Virus record (IMG/VR): IMGVR_UViG_3300018416_000081
Span: 1 to 29,190 of that record
DNA: 29,190 nt
From: a virus
Strand: one strand, 5' to 3'
In this document: piece by piece, positions 1 through 6,112 of the stretch
How the letters are laid out: every line of letters starts with the position of its first letter
Numbering within the stretch: the stretch's first letter is position 1
The notes under the pieces: generated by a model
Databases searched by the model: none
Told to the model about the DNA's origin: nothing
Seen by the model: the letters and a program-made list of their open reading frames with translations, nothing else
Made by a program: the position numbers and the translations under genes

Positions 1-1
1 C

Positions 2-220
2 GCACCAAACGTTCCTGATGTTCCACCAATCAGTGAGGAGTTAGCCAACGAAACAATTTCTCGTATTGGTGTGGAGCCTGATGGAACTGTACTGCATGAT
101 ATTATCGGAATTAAAGGGCATGGTGTGGTCTCCATTGATAGTTCTCCATGGCGAGCATATGAGCACATCGAACGACTAGAACATATCTGCAAGATTGTTC
201 TTGCTAGCGGAAAGACTTAA
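2..220 (+). CDS. Class II aldolase/adducin-like protein, C-terminal end (partial)
   Basis: Open from the window edge to a TAA at 218-220, giving 72 residues with no visible start. The end reads G-x-K-G-H-G-V-V-S followed by an S-S-P-W-x-A-Y-E-x-I-E-R-L-E-H-I-C-K-I helix. This resembles the last strand (HGVV/HGVI) and C-terminal helix of class II aldolases such as FucA, AraD and adducin heads, where a helix with an ERLEH-type motif closes the domain. These enzymes are metal-dependent sugar-phosphate aldolases or epimerases, but the zinc-binding histidines would lie upstream of the window, so activity cannot be judged. The next gene starts 1 nt after the stop, suggesting one transcript. The alternative is an unrelated phage protein with a similar end. 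Confidence 0.5.
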   Translation, partial: APNVPDVPPISEELANETISRIGVEPDGTVLHDIIGIKGHGVVSIDSSPWRAYEHIERLEHICKIVLASGKT

Positions 221-221
221 C

Positions 222-353
222 ATGATTTTTGATTGGATCCTTAGGATACTTGCATATCTTTGGTGGGCAGCAACCTTCGTTGCATATGTGGCATTCTTTG
301 GTGCAATTATCGGAATTGTCTATGGAGTTATAACAACAGGATTTACAACATGA
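222..353 (+). CDS. Small single-pass membrane protein (43 aa)
   Basis: The ATG lies 1 nt after the stop of the preceding gene, with a purine-rich stretch (GGAAAG at about 209-214) as a possible ribosome binding site. The protein is almost wholly hydrophobic: residues 5-37 are rich in W, A, F, I, V and Y and form one or two membrane segments. The stop codon overlaps the start of the next gene (ATGA at 350-353), typical of translational coupling. No family is recognised. It could be an inner-membrane accessory protein of the early region. The ORF is too short for many gene callers, but its fit between two coupled neighbours makes it credible. Confidence 0.6.
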   Translation: MIFDWILRILAYLWWAATFVAYVAFFGAIIGIVYGVITTGFTT

Positions 354-685
354 GCATATACAGACCAGATTCTTGGCAACTAATTAAAGTTAATGGAGCG
401 TTGCAACCGCACTATCGAGTCTTTGGATCTTGGAGTGGTGGATATCTTGATGGTGATTCGTGGAGAATGAATTCAGGAATTGAGAAAGTAGAACTAGATG
501 GTGAATACTTTTTATTCCATGGAAGTAGTGGCAGCATTTATTATTGCCATCGTCATTGTTATGGTATAAGAAGTCTATACAACTCTTCAGTTCTTACGCA
601 ATATGGTGGAAACGATAACATTGAGATCCTTGATGATATGCCACAGGACATATTAAATTTTGATTGGAAAGCCACTTACGCTTGA
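350..685 (+). CDS. Hypothetical protein (111 aa), start set by ATGA overlap
   Basis: The reading frame is open further upstream, to a non-ATG start at 260, but that would overlap the membrane-protein gene almost completely. The ATG at 350 overlaps the upstream stop as ATGA, so it is the better start. The protein has many aromatic and glycine residues in its first two thirds (repeated W-S-G-G-Y and S-G-S-I-Y-Y patterns), which suggests a beta-rich fold, and an acidic tail. No catalytic motif or membrane segment is visible and no family is recognised. It ends just inside the consensus promoter of the GroES-like gene, so it is probably the last gene of its transcript. Confidence 0.65.
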   Translation: MSIYRPDSWQLIKVNGALQPHYRVFGSWSGGYLDGDSWRMNSGIEKVELDGEYFLFHGSSGSIYYCHRHCYGIRSLYNSSVLTQYGGNDNIEILDDMPQDILNFDWKATYA

Positions 686-710
686 CATATAAAACATATT
701 AGTGTATAAT
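682..710 (+). promoter_or_regulatory. Consensus sigma70-type promoter for the GroES-like gene
   Basis: TTGACA at 682-687 and TATAAT at 705-710 are separated by exactly 17 nt, matching the bacterial sigma70 consensus at every position. Transcription would start near 717, leaving a leader of about 23 nt before the ATG at 740. Its -10 context (TTAGTGTATAAT) is the same as in the promoter at 8734-8762. Confidence 0.85.
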
Positions 711-739
711 AGGTATACACTAAACAACTAGGTATAAAA

Positions 740-997
740 ATGAAAGCATTGAAAGATTTTGTAGTTGTAGCAGAAGTTGCTACTGAACGTAGGACAGACT
801 CTGGTCTAATTATCACAGCAGATCTAGCAACTGGCGCAAAGCCAGCAAAGATTATTGATGTTGGTCCATTGGTAAATGATTTACAAATTGGTGACGTTGT
901 TGCCATTAAATGGGGTGAAGCACTAGCTGTTTCAGAAGGTTCAAATCAATTAGCAGTAATTCATCAGAATTACGTCTGCGCTAAGTTTGATCAATAA
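740..997 (+). CDS. GroES-like co-chaperonin (gp31 analogue)
   Basis: 85 residues. The N-terminus (K-A-L-K-D-F-V-V-V-x-E) matches the first strand of GroES, which in bacteria reads I-R-P-L-H-D-R-V-I-V-K. It is followed by a T-D-S-G-L-I-I mobile-loop-like segment (GroES: S-A-G-G-I-V-L), then P-A-K-I-I-D-V-G-P and Q-I-G-D-V-V-A-I-K-W, which match the G-x-V-x-x-V-G and V-G-D-x-V strands of the 10-kDa chaperonin fold. In T4, gp31 replaces GroES on host GroEL so that the major capsid protein gp23 folds; the same role is inferred here. It is slightly shorter than GroES (97 aa) and T4 gp31 (111 aa). It has its own perfect sigma70-type promoter at 682-710, which suggests early, strong expression. Confidence 0.8.
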   Translation: MKALKDFVVVAEVATERRTDSGLIITADLATGAKPAKIIDVGPLVNDLQIGDVVAIKWGEALAVSEGSNQLAVIHQNYVCAKFDQ

Positions 998-1011
998 CTA
1001 AGGAGATGAGG

Positions 1012-1221
1012 ATGTTGGACATTATTAAGACTGAAGATCTTTTAGATGAGTTAGCCAAACGTTGTAGTGATCAACTCCTCGATCCTGAACCACAATACGA
1101 TGGTGTGTTATCTTTTCTAAACAGAGAAGAACTTGATGAACTTCAGAATGAGTTAATTCTTGCGTCAACACGTGCTAAGTCTTTAGCCAAGTCTTGGCGC
1201 AAAGACGATGAAATGAATTGA
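1012..1221 (+). CDS. Hypothetical protein (69 aa)
   Basis: Two in-frame ATGs exist, at 1006 and 1012. The ribosome binding site AAGGAG at 1000-1005 abuts the first and is 6 nt from the second, so 1012 is preferred. The protein is acidic and helical (I-K-T-E-D-L-L-D-E-L-A-K and E-E-L-D-E-L-Q-N-E-L), with no recognised domain. It follows the GroES-like gene after a short gap and precedes another small acidic gene, so it is probably in the same operon. Confidence 0.65.
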   Translation: MLDIIKTEDLLDELAKRCSDQLLDPEPQYDGVLSFLNREELDELQNELILASTRAKSLAKSWRKDDEMN

Positions 1222-1231
1222 GGACAAACCA

Positions 1232-1543
1232 ATGGATCTGACAGACGAACAACTTAAAGAACTTGTCAATAGGGTTGATCAGATGTTGTGGGACTTAATG
1301 AGAGAAACAAGAGTAGATCCTGTTTCTCTTTTTGCTGTAGTTCTCGGACGCTATCTGACAATGGGTATTAAAGGTGAATATGTTGAGCATTTGATGCACG
1401 TTGTCGAACATTCTATGGAAGATTTTATCGAACACATAGAAGATTATATGCCAGCCCCAGTATCTAATGATAATGTTGAACCTGTCTTGGGACAAGTCAT
1501 AAAATTTCCAACAAAGGAGAGAAAAGATGATAGTGCAGATTGA
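1232..1543 (+). CDS. Hypothetical acidic helical protein (103 aa)
   Basis: Starts at an ATG 10 nt after the preceding stop, with a weak GAGGA-type site upstream. Residues 4-75 look fully helical (L-T-D-E-Q-L-K-E-L-V-N-R, then H-L-M-H-V-V-E-H-S-M-E-D-F-I-E-H), and a polar tail carries V-I-K-F-P-T-K-E-R. No catalytic motif, signal peptide or membrane segment is visible. The last 17 nt overlap the start of the AbrB-like gene in another frame, so the two are likely translationally coupled. Function unknown. Confidence 0.65.
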   Translation: MDLTDEQLKELVNRVDQMLWDLMRETRVDPVSLFAVVLGRYLTMGIKGEYVEHLMHVVEHSMEDFIEHIEDYMPAPVSNDNVEPVLGQVIKFPTKERKDDSAD

Positions 1544-1694
1544 AGAAGATCCTGAAACTGGTGAGTTGGTTCTTCCAATCCCTGATGAAATAATGACTCA
1601 AATGAATGTAGTTATTGGTGATGTGTTGTCTTGGAGCGTTAAAGATGGTATAATCGTTCTATCAAAATTAGAACAAGGAGGATTTGATGAATGA
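1527..1694 (+). CDS. Small AbrB/MazE-like swapped-hairpin protein (55 aa), tentative
   Basis: The ATG at 1527 is preceded by AAAGGAG at about 1514-1520. The protein reads G-E-L-V-L-P-I-P-D-E-I near residues 12-22, then I-G-D-V-L-S-W-S-V-K-D-G-I-I-V-L-S. This pattern, L-P-x-P-x-E-x followed about 15 residues later by G-D-x-L-x-W and a hydrophobic strand, is like the AbrB/SpoVT/MazE DNA-binding fold (I-P-x-x-I-R-x-x-L-x-I-x-x-G-D-x-x), though the basic DNA-contact residues are largely absent. It could be a transcription modulator or an unrelated beta-hairpin protein. It overlaps genes on both sides, and its coding sequence contains a promoter for the downstream gene. Confidence 0.55.
   Translation: MIVQIEEDPETGELVLPIPDEIMTQMNVVIGDVLSWSVKDGIIVLSKLEQGGFDE
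1626..1654 (+). promoter_or_regulatory. Sigma70-type promoter inside the AbrB-like gene
   Basis: TTGTCT at 1626-1631, a 17-nt spacer and TATAAT at 1649-1654. The predicted start near 1661 gives a short leader carrying AAGGAGG (1675-1681), 5 nt before the ATG at 1687. The same TTGTCT -35 box occurs in the promoters at 2756 and 11552. Confidence 0.65.
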
Positions 1695-1884
1695 ACAATT
1701 GGATTTATTTCCAACAGACTCTACTCCCAAGTGGAAAGAGATTGAGGACGCATTAGTTTTCTATATGCAGAAAGTTATGAGTCTTGAAGAAGAATTAAAG
1801 GAAGTAAAACACGAAATAGATTTGCTTAAATTTAGCATGATGCATGAAGATGTTGACTGTGAAAAAATACTATACACAATGTAA
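1687..1884 (+). CDS. Small coiled-coil protein (65 aa)
   Basis: The start is the ATG at 1687, 5 nt after a strong AAGGAGG (1675-1681); a TTG one codon upstream is less likely. After a polar N-terminus (L-D-L-F-P-T-D-S-T-P), residues 18-50 form a heptad-like helix rich in L, E and K (V-M-S-L-E-E-E-L-K-E-V-K-H-E-I-D-L-L), suggesting coiled-coil assembly. No known family. It lies between the AbrB-like gene, with which it overlaps by 8 nt, and the MazG-like gene, and probably shares their transcript as well as having its own promoter at 1626-1654. Confidence 0.65.
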   Translation: MNEQLDLFPTDSTPKWKEIEDALVFYMQKVMSLEEELKEVKHEIDLLKFSMMHEDVDCEKILYTM

Positions 1885-1895
1885 AGGAACGTAAG

Positions 1896-2276
1896 ATGAA
1901 CGAAAACGCTATCCCAATGGTCGATGTGAAACGTTGGCTCGAAGCAGTCGGACAAACTACTGACACCGATAACGAAGCACAGCGTAATCTCTATGCGAAA
2001 CTAATCGGTGAAGAGTTCCAAGAGTTTATGACTGCATTTATTGATAATGATGATGTCGAACAGCTGGATGCTTGTGCGGATATGATTTGGGTTATTATTG
2101 GTTATGCTCTATCTCGTGGATGGGACATTGAAGGTGCATGGCGTGAAGTTACACGTTCCAACTTCTCTAAGTTTGATCCAGAAACTGGTCTGCCGATTAA
2201 GAATCCTGACACTGGCAAAATTATGAAACCTATCACATTCTCTGAACCTCAACTCAAGCAATTTATTGGTGACTGA
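1896..2276 (+). CDS. MazG-like all-alpha NTP pyrophosphohydrolase
   Basis: 126 residues. The hallmark E-E-x-x-E metal site is seen as G-E-E-F-Q-E-F (Glu39, Glu40, Glu43). The second acidic helix is D-A-C-A-D-M-I-W-V-I-I-G (Asp58, Asp62). This EExxE...xxxD arrangement is that of MazG, dUTPase-2 and PRA-PH-type all-alpha NTP pyrophosphatases, which cleave (d)NTPs to (d)NMP and PPi using Mg2+. The later V-T-R-S-N-F-S-K-F-D segment followed by G-K-I-x-K-P is typical of phage and cyanobacterial members. Phage MazG proteins are thought to adjust host nucleotide or alarmone pools; here the next gene is a deoxynucleotidase, so a role in dNTP metabolism fits. An AAAGGAAC site precedes the ATG. Confidence 0.8.
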   Translation: MNENAIPMVDVKRWLEAVGQTTDTDNEAQRNLYAKLIGEEFQEFMTAFIDNDDVEQLDACADMIWVIIGYALSRGWDIEGAWREVTRSNFSKFDPETGLPIKNPDTGKIMKPITFSEPQLKQFIGD

Positions 2277-2277
2277 T

Positions 2278-2772
2278 ATGAAAATTTACTTAGACATGGA
2301 TGGTGTAATTGCAGACTTCGATACTTGGATCGAAGGTTATAAAGAAAACGAAGCGCATACTGAACGATTTAAATCTGCAGTTGTTGAAGAAGCTGTTTTC
2401 TACAATCTGAAGCGAATGCCTAATGCTAAGAAACTTGTAAATGGTTTGATCGAACTACTTTTGGAACATCCTTCTCTTGATTTGGAAATCCTAACCAGTG
2501 TGGGAACGAAAGACCCCATTCTGGGAGAGATTGTCGCTAAACAAAAACAGATGTGGCTCGAAAAACAAAGTTGGGGATTCCTTAAAATGAATACCGTGAC
2601 AGAGAAAGTTGAGAAAGCAAACTATGCCACACCTGACACTCTGTTGATTGATGATCGTTCTGGATGCGTCAATCCTTTCAGAGAAAAAGGTGGACGTGCT
2701 ATTCTGTATAGAGACGACAGGGTAGAAGATATCTTGCAAGCGGTTGATGATCACCTTGTCTTAATGGCTTAA
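2278..2772 (+). CDS. HAD-family 5'(3')-deoxyribonucleotidase-like phosphatase
   Basis: 164 residues from the ATG at 2278, 1 nt after the preceding stop; a TTG further upstream would overlap the MazG-like gene and is not favoured. All four HAD motifs are visible: motif I Y-L-D-M-D-G-V-I-A-D (nucleophile Asp6, acid/base Asp8), motif II I-L-T-S (Thr73, Ser74), a lysine in V-E-K-A-N-Y-A (about Lys113), and motif IV L-L-I-D-D-R (Asp125, Asp126). The D-M-D-G-V-x-A-D-F start and D-D-R end are typical of the NT5C deoxyribonucleotidase group found in many T4-like phages. It would dephosphorylate dNMPs in the cytoplasm. Coupling to the MazG-like gene suggests consecutive steps, dNTP to dNMP to nucleoside. 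Confidence 0.8.
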   Translation: MKIYLDMDGVIADFDTWIEGYKENEAHTERFKSAVVEEAVFYNLKRMPNAKKLVNGLIELLLEHPSLDLEILTSVGTKDPILGEIVAKQKQMWLEKQSWGFLKMNTVTEKVEKANYATPDTLLIDDRSGCVNPFREKGGRAILYRDDRVEDILQAVDDHLVLMA

Positions 2773-2784
2773 TTAGGGTATAAT
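2756..2784 (+). promoter_or_regulatory. Sigma70-type promoter
   Basis: TTGTCT at 2756-2761, a 17-nt spacer and TATAAT at 2779-2784, overlapping the end of the deoxynucleotidase gene. The ATG of the next gene lies only 4 nt beyond the -10 box, so this transcript would be leaderless for that gene or mainly serve the gene at 2949. Confidence 0.6.
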
Positions 2785-2788
2785 TATT

Positions 2789-2941
2789 ATGTGGAAGTTG
2801 TGGGCAACTGCACTAGGTGAGAAAGCCTTTAGTACAAATTCCAGCGACTCTGATAAGGTTGCTATAATCAGAACTTGTATCGTTCTTGTTTATATCATCA
2901 CTAACCTATTCATTGTCGCTGGTGTAATCAGACATTGGTGA
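2789..2941 (+). CDS. Small membrane protein (50 aa)
   Basis: A short ORF between the deoxynucleotidase and the 178-residue protein. The N-terminus is polar (M-W-K-L-W-A-T-A-L-G-E-K-A, then S-S-D-S-D-K), and residues 24-47 form one membrane helix (V-A-I-I-R-T-C-I-V-L-V-Y-I-I-T-N-L), ending I-R-H-W. From memory of the group, similar 50-60 residue proteins with a G-E-K-A segment and an H-W end are common in aquatic T4-like phages; their function is unknown. It lacks a good ribosome binding site, and its ATG sits next to the -10 box of the promoter at 2756-2784. Confidence 0.6.
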   Translation: MWKLWATALGEKAFSTNSSDSDKVAIIRTCIVLVYIITNLFIVAGVIRHW

Positions 2942-2948
2942 ATACATT

Positions 2949-3485
2949 ATGAACATTTTTTATCTCGATAACGATCCTAAAACTTGCGCAGAGATGCATG
3001 TTGACAAACACTGTGTTAAGATGATTCTTGAATACGCACAGTTGTTGTCAACAGCACATCGTGTTATTGATGGCGAAGAGTATATTGACTTTACTAAAAA
3101 TGGTCGAAAGATCAAACGGTGGCGTCTGTCTAACGACAATATGGAACGTTTGTTGTATAAAGCAACTCACATCAATCACCCATCTGCAGTTTGGGTGCGA
3201 CAATCACAAGCAAACTATGACTGGTTGTATGTACTGTGGCGTGAACTAATGTCAGAGTATACCTATCGCTACAACAAACGTCATGAATGCGAGAAACTTG
3301 TTACTCTGTTGAAAAAAGTACCTCATAATATTAACAAAGATTTAGATTTTACAGAACCAACCCCTGCGATGCCAGATGAATATAAAGTAGACAATAACAG
3401 TATTGCTTCATATCATAACTACTATCGTGGTGCTAAAACACGAATGTTCTCTTGGAAACAAAGAGCAACACCTGCGTGGGTTTAA
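2949..3485 (+). CDS. Conserved T4-like phage protein of unknown function (178 aa)
   Basis: The N-terminus reads I-F-Y-L-D-N-D-P-K-T-C-A-E-M-H-V-D-K-H-C-V-K-M-I, followed by a helix with E-Y-A-Q-L-L-S-T-A-H-R. Further on are H-I-N-H-P-S-A-V-W-V-R and Y-x-x-Y-Y-R-G-A-K-T-R. The many conserved His, Asp, Lys and Trp residues suggest an enzyme or nucleic-acid-binding protein rather than a structural one. I recognise the pattern as one that recurs in aquatic T4-like phages, sometimes labelled pyrimidine-dimer glycosylase-like, but it does not resemble T4 DenV (endonuclease V) by eye and I do not adopt that name. It starts 7 nt after the membrane-protein gene. Confidence 0.65.
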   Translation: MNIFYLDNDPKTCAEMHVDKHCVKMILEYAQLLSTAHRVIDGEEYIDFTKNGRKIKRWRLSNDNMERLLYKATHINHPSAVWVRQSQANYDWLYVLWRELMSEYTYRYNKRHECEKLVTLLKKVPHNINKDLDFTEPTPAMPDEYKVDNNSIASYHNYYRGAKTRMFSWKQRATPAWV

Positions 3486-3492
3486 TAAAATA

Positions 3493-3499
3493 CTAAATA
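3493..3499 (+). promoter_or_regulatory. Candidate T4-type late promoter (CTAAATA)
   Basis: CTAAATA sits in the 39-nt gap before the gene at 3525. It matches six of the last seven positions of the T4 late -10 element TATAAATA and resembles the late motif of aquatic T4-like phages. Initiation near 3505 would leave a 20-nt leader with an AAAGGAG site. Confidence 0.45.
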
Positions 3500-3524
3500 C
3501 AAATGTACAGACAAAGGAGTACAC

Positions 3525-3773
3525 ATGCCAACATATAATTTTAGAGATACGAACACAGGCGAAGAATTTGAACGTTCAATGCGTATCTCTGACCTTGATC
3601 AATTCAAAATAGACAATCCCCACCTACAACAATATTTAACTGGAGCACCTGGATTAAATTTCCGTGGTGTCGGGACTAAGGCAGTCACAGACAGTGGGTT
3701 TAAGGAAGTCTTACAAAAAATACATTCACGTGCTCCTGCGTCTGACTTAACTAATTCCTCAAGCCAACTCTAG
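3525..3773 (+). CDS. Small conserved phage protein, FmdB-like N-terminus without zinc ligands (82 aa)
   Basis: A clear AAAGGAG ribosome binding site lies at about 3514-3520. The start M-P-T-Y-N-F-R-D-T-N-T-G-E-E-F-E resembles FmdB-type zinc ribbons (M-P-x-Y-x-Y-x-C-x-x-C-G-x-x-F), but both CxxC pairs are missing, so zinc is not expected. The middle has H-L-Q-Q-Y-L-T-G-A-P-G and the tail G-F-K-E-V-L-Q-K-I-H. A late-type motif at 3493-3499 suggests late expression, with the PhoH-like gene 8 nt downstream. A virion-associated role is possible but not shown. Confidence 0.65.
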   Translation: MPTYNFRDTNTGEEFERSMRISDLDQFKIDNPHLQQYLTGAPGLNFRGVGTKAVTDSGFKEVLQKIHSRAPASDLTNSSSQL

Positions 3774-3781
3774 GAGAATAC

Positions 3782-4537
3782 ATGCCAAGAAAAACTGCTC
3801 TTAAGGTAGTTGAACAATCACAATATAATGGCAATGATCAAAAGACAGCAAGCGTAAGAATGAAAGTAAGGATAGATGATTTAAAAACCTGTCCTGCGTT
3901 AACTGTCAATCAACAAAACTTTTATGACGCATATAAAAAAGGGGATACAAATATTGCGTTGCATGGTGTAGCAGGTACTGGTAAAACATACATTGCTCTC
4001 TATAAAGCACTAGAGGATGTGTTGGATAAAGGCACACCAACAAATAAGATTCTCGTTATCCGATCAGCTGTCCAATCAAGAGACATCGGACATCTTCCAG
4101 GGGACGTAGCAGAAAAACTTGCTGTCTTCCAACAACCATATCAACAAATTTGTAATAATCTTTTTAATAGAAAAGACGCTTGGGCTAAGTTAGAAGAACA
4201 AGGTGTTATTGAATTCGTTTCTACATCGTTTATTCGTGGAACAACTTTTGATGATTGTATCATTATCGTTGACGAGATGCAGAATATGAATTTTGAAGAA
4301 ATTGATACCATCATGACACGTGTTGGTTATCGTTCAAGAATTATTTGGTGTGGCGATTACCGTCAAACAGATCTAAGAAAAAATAACGACAAGAGTGGCA
4401 TCCTACAATTCTTTGAGGTTGCTAAATACATGAAGTCATTTACTCGAGTAGAATTTCAAGCAGAAGATATTGTTCGTTCTGATCTTGTAAAAGAGTACAT
4501 TTTGGCTAAATTAGAATACGAAGATAGAGAGGACTAA
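3782..4537 (+). CDS. phoH: PhoH-like P-loop ATPase
   Basis: 251 residues. The Walker A motif is G-V-A-G-T-G-K-T (62-69) and the Walker B motif I-I-I-V-D-E-M-Q-N (160-168). Between them is V-I-R-S-A-V-Q-S-R-D-I-G-H-L-P-G-D-V-A-E-K (about 92-112), the signature of the PhoH family (V-x-R-P-x-V-x-x-G-x-x-x-G-x-L-P-G). After Walker B follows C-G-D-Y-R-Q-T-D (sensor region, G-D-x-x-Q-x-D in the family). PhoH proteins are cytoplasmic ATPases related to the N-terminal half of superfamily 1 helicases. They are very common in aquatic phages, and their role (RNA metabolism or phosphate stress) is unsettled. The N-terminal 40 residues are a basic, divergent extension. An AGGAGA site precedes the ATG. Confidence 0.9.
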   Translation: MPRKTALKVVEQSQYNGNDQKTASVRMKVRIDDLKTCPALTVNQQNFYDAYKKGDTNIALHGVAGTGKTYIALYKALEDVLDKGTPTNKILVIRSAVQSRDIGHLPGDVAEKLAVFQQPYQQICNNLFNRKDAWAKLEEQGVIEFVSTSFIRGTTFDDCIIIVDEMQNMNFEEIDTIMTRVGYRSRIIWCGDYRQTDLRKNNDKSGILQFFEVAKYMKSFTRVEFQAEDIVRSDLVKEYILAKLEYEDRED

Positions 4538-4539
4538 CA

Positions 4540-5415
4540 ATGAGTTTTGAATTTGATTTCACGAAGGAACATCTAGCCGAGATTATCTCTGCCGATGCAG
4601 ATGATTGGTATGATGCTTTGTGTAATTTGCTACCCAAGTACGGTATTACTACAGAGCGTAGAGTTGCGCATTTTCTAAGTCAGTGCGCACACGAATCAAA
4701 TGGTTTTAAGAGTTTGGAAGAGAATCTAAACTATTCAGCCAAAGCACTTCGTTCTGTATTTGGTCGTTACTTTGGTGATGCTCCAAAAGCAGACGCAGAT
4801 GAATATGCTCGCAATCCAGAGATGATTGCTAATCGTGTTTACAATGATGAGTTCCGTAAATACAAAATGGGTAACGTTCAAGAAGGCGATGGCTGGCGTT
4901 TCCGTGGTCGTGGTCTGAAGCAGTTGACTGGACGTGACAACTATACACGTTTCGGTAAAACTGTAGGCATGACAGCAGAAGAAGCATCAGAGTATGTTGC
5001 GACTCCAGCAGGTGCCATTGAATCAGCATGCTGGTTCTGGGGTGCGAATAATCTAAACGATATCGCTGACACAGATGATGTTGTGAAGATGACTAAGAAG
5101 ATTAATGGTGGCAACATCGGTCTTGAAGATCGTCAACGTCGTTACAAGCATGCGCTAGAAGTACTTGGTATGGATGCGGATGACTTGGGTACAGACGATG
5201 GAGATCACGCAGAGATTCTAGATGATATCGGTGTGCTACGTAAAGGATCACGTGGTGAAGGTGTCAAGATTATGCAGGAAGCACTAGGTCTTTCTGCTGA
5301 TGGTGTCTTTGGTCCAGGAACTGAACGTGCACTAAAAGAATGGCAAGCAAAGAACGGTCTCACTGCAGACGGTATTGCTGGACCAGCAACTTTCTCCAAG
5401 TTGTTAGACGATTAA
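4540..5415 (+). CDS. Endolysin: GH19 lysozyme/chitinase-like domain plus peptidoglycan-binding domain
   Basis: 291 residues in two domains. Residues 1-215 carry the GH19 fold: A-H-F-L-S-Q-C-A-H-E-S-N-G-F (likely catalytic Glu52), a second acidic pair near 60-61, F-R-G-R-G-L-K-Q-L-T-G-R-D-N-Y and K-I-N-G-G. Residues 230-290 form a PG_binding_1 repeat (L-R-K-G-S-R-G-E-G-V-K-I-M-Q...G-L-S-A-D-G-V-F-G-P-G-T), which anchors to peptidoglycan. There is no signal peptide, so release to the wall would need a holin or membrane collapse. It starts 2 nt after the PhoH-like stop. Its GH19 domain is clearly related to the domain inserted in gp5 of this phage (F-Y-G-R-G-F-I-Q-L-T-G-R-S-N-Y), suggesting duplication or shared origin. 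Confidence 0.9.
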   Translation: MSFEFDFTKEHLAEIISADADDWYDALCNLLPKYGITTERRVAHFLSQCAHESNGFKSLEENLNYSAKALRSVFGRYFGDAPKADADEYARNPEMIANRVYNDEFRKYKMGNVQEGDGWRFRGRGLKQLTGRDNYTRFGKTVGMTAEEASEYVATPAGAIESACWFWGANNLNDIADTDDVVKMTKKINGGNIGLEDRQRRYKHALEVLGMDADDLGTDDGDHAEILDDIGVLRKGSRGEGVKIMQEALGLSADGVFGPGTERALKEWQAKNGLTADGIAGPATFSKLLDD

Positions 5416-5417
5416 AC

Positions 5418-5446
5418 TTGACTTTTTCATACTCCTGTTGTATAAT
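5418..5446 (+). promoter_or_regulatory. Sigma70-type promoter, leaderless architecture
   Basis: TTGACT at 5418-5423, a 17-nt spacer and TATAAT at 5441-5446. The ATG at 5453 lies exactly 6 nt after the -10 box, where transcription is expected to begin, so the mRNA would start with its start codon. Confidence 0.8.
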
Positions 5447-5452
5447 GGGAGT

Positions 5453-6112
5453 ATGAAATTATTTAAGCACCACACTCATGTTATACCCAAACTCAACCGT
5501 ATCACTAGCGAAGACGGTTCGAGACTATATCAAACTCCAACTGGTTCAGCCTATCCTTCTGTCACAACGGTTACAGGATTGCTTAAAAAACAAGAAATCA
5601 TTGCATGGAGAAAACGAGTCGGAGAAAAAACAGCAAACGAAATCTCAGGACGTGCTGCCCGACGAGGAACCAGAGTACATAGTCTATGCGAAGACTATCT
5701 GTCCAATAAGCAAGTCGACATCGATATGTTTGATCAAGAAATGTGGAAGTCGTTCACGCCACTCTTGGATCGCATAGATAACATACACTGCTTAGAAACC
5801 CCACTATATTCAGACCACCTCCAAGTAGCAGGTACTGTCGACTGCATAGCAGAGTTTGACGGGAAAATGTCTGTCATTGATTTCAAAACTTCTAGGCGTA
5901 AAAAAGGATATGAGGATATTCATGATTACTTCATGCAATGTTCCGCATACGCTGTGGCTTTCGAAGAAAGAACTGGGATTCCAGTTCCTAGGTTAGTCAT
6001 TTTAATGGCAGTTGATGATGAAGATCCTCTAATTTTCGTTGAGAAACGAGATACATGGGTTGATAAATTCATCTCACTACGACAGGAGTACAGGAAATGG
6101 AAAAATTGCTAG
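5453..6112 (+). CDS. PD-(D/E)XK exonuclease (Cas4/RecB/MGME1-like)
   Basis: 219 residues from the ATG at 5453; a TTG at 5438 lies inside the promoter and is rejected. Core motifs: R-G-T-R-V-H-S-L-C-E (His76, Glu80), G-T-V-D-C-I-A-E (Asp130), V-I-D-F-K-T-S (Asp143 and Lys145 of D-x-K), and M-Q-C-S-A-Y (Gln162, motif IV Q-x-x-x-Y). This order is that of RecB-type PD-(D/E)XK exonucleases such as the mitochondrial MGME1 and phage relatives. There is no Cas4-type four-cysteine Fe-S signature. It probably degrades ssDNA ends in phage recombination, repair or host-DNA breakdown. The stop overlaps the following gene by 16 nt. Confidence 0.8.
   Translation: MKLFKHHTHVIPKLNRITSEDGSRLYQTPTGSAYPSVTTVTGLLKKQEIIAWRKRVGEKTANEISGRAARRGTRVHSLCEDYLSNKQVDIDMFDQEMWKSFTPLLDRIDNIHCLETPLYSDHLQVAGTVDCIAEFDGKMSVIDFKTSRRKKGYEDIHDYFMQCSAYAVAFEERTGIPVPRLVILMAVDDEDPLIFVEKRDTWVDKFISLRQEYRKWKNC

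Noticed and set aside
260-349. Extended N-terminus of the 111-aa protein (141 aa in total)
   Set aside because: It would overlap nearly the whole small membrane-protein gene, and the ATGA junction at 350 gives a better start.
1853-1880. TTGACT box with CACAAT 16 nt downstream before the MazG-like gene
   Set aside because: The -10 box matches only four of six positions and lies in coding sequence; not strong enough to list as a promoter.
2949-3485. Pyrimidine-dimer glycosylase (DenV) annotation for the 178-aa protein
   Set aside because: The N-terminal Thr2 catalytic start and the known DenV motifs are not visible; the resemblance rests only on annotation memory.
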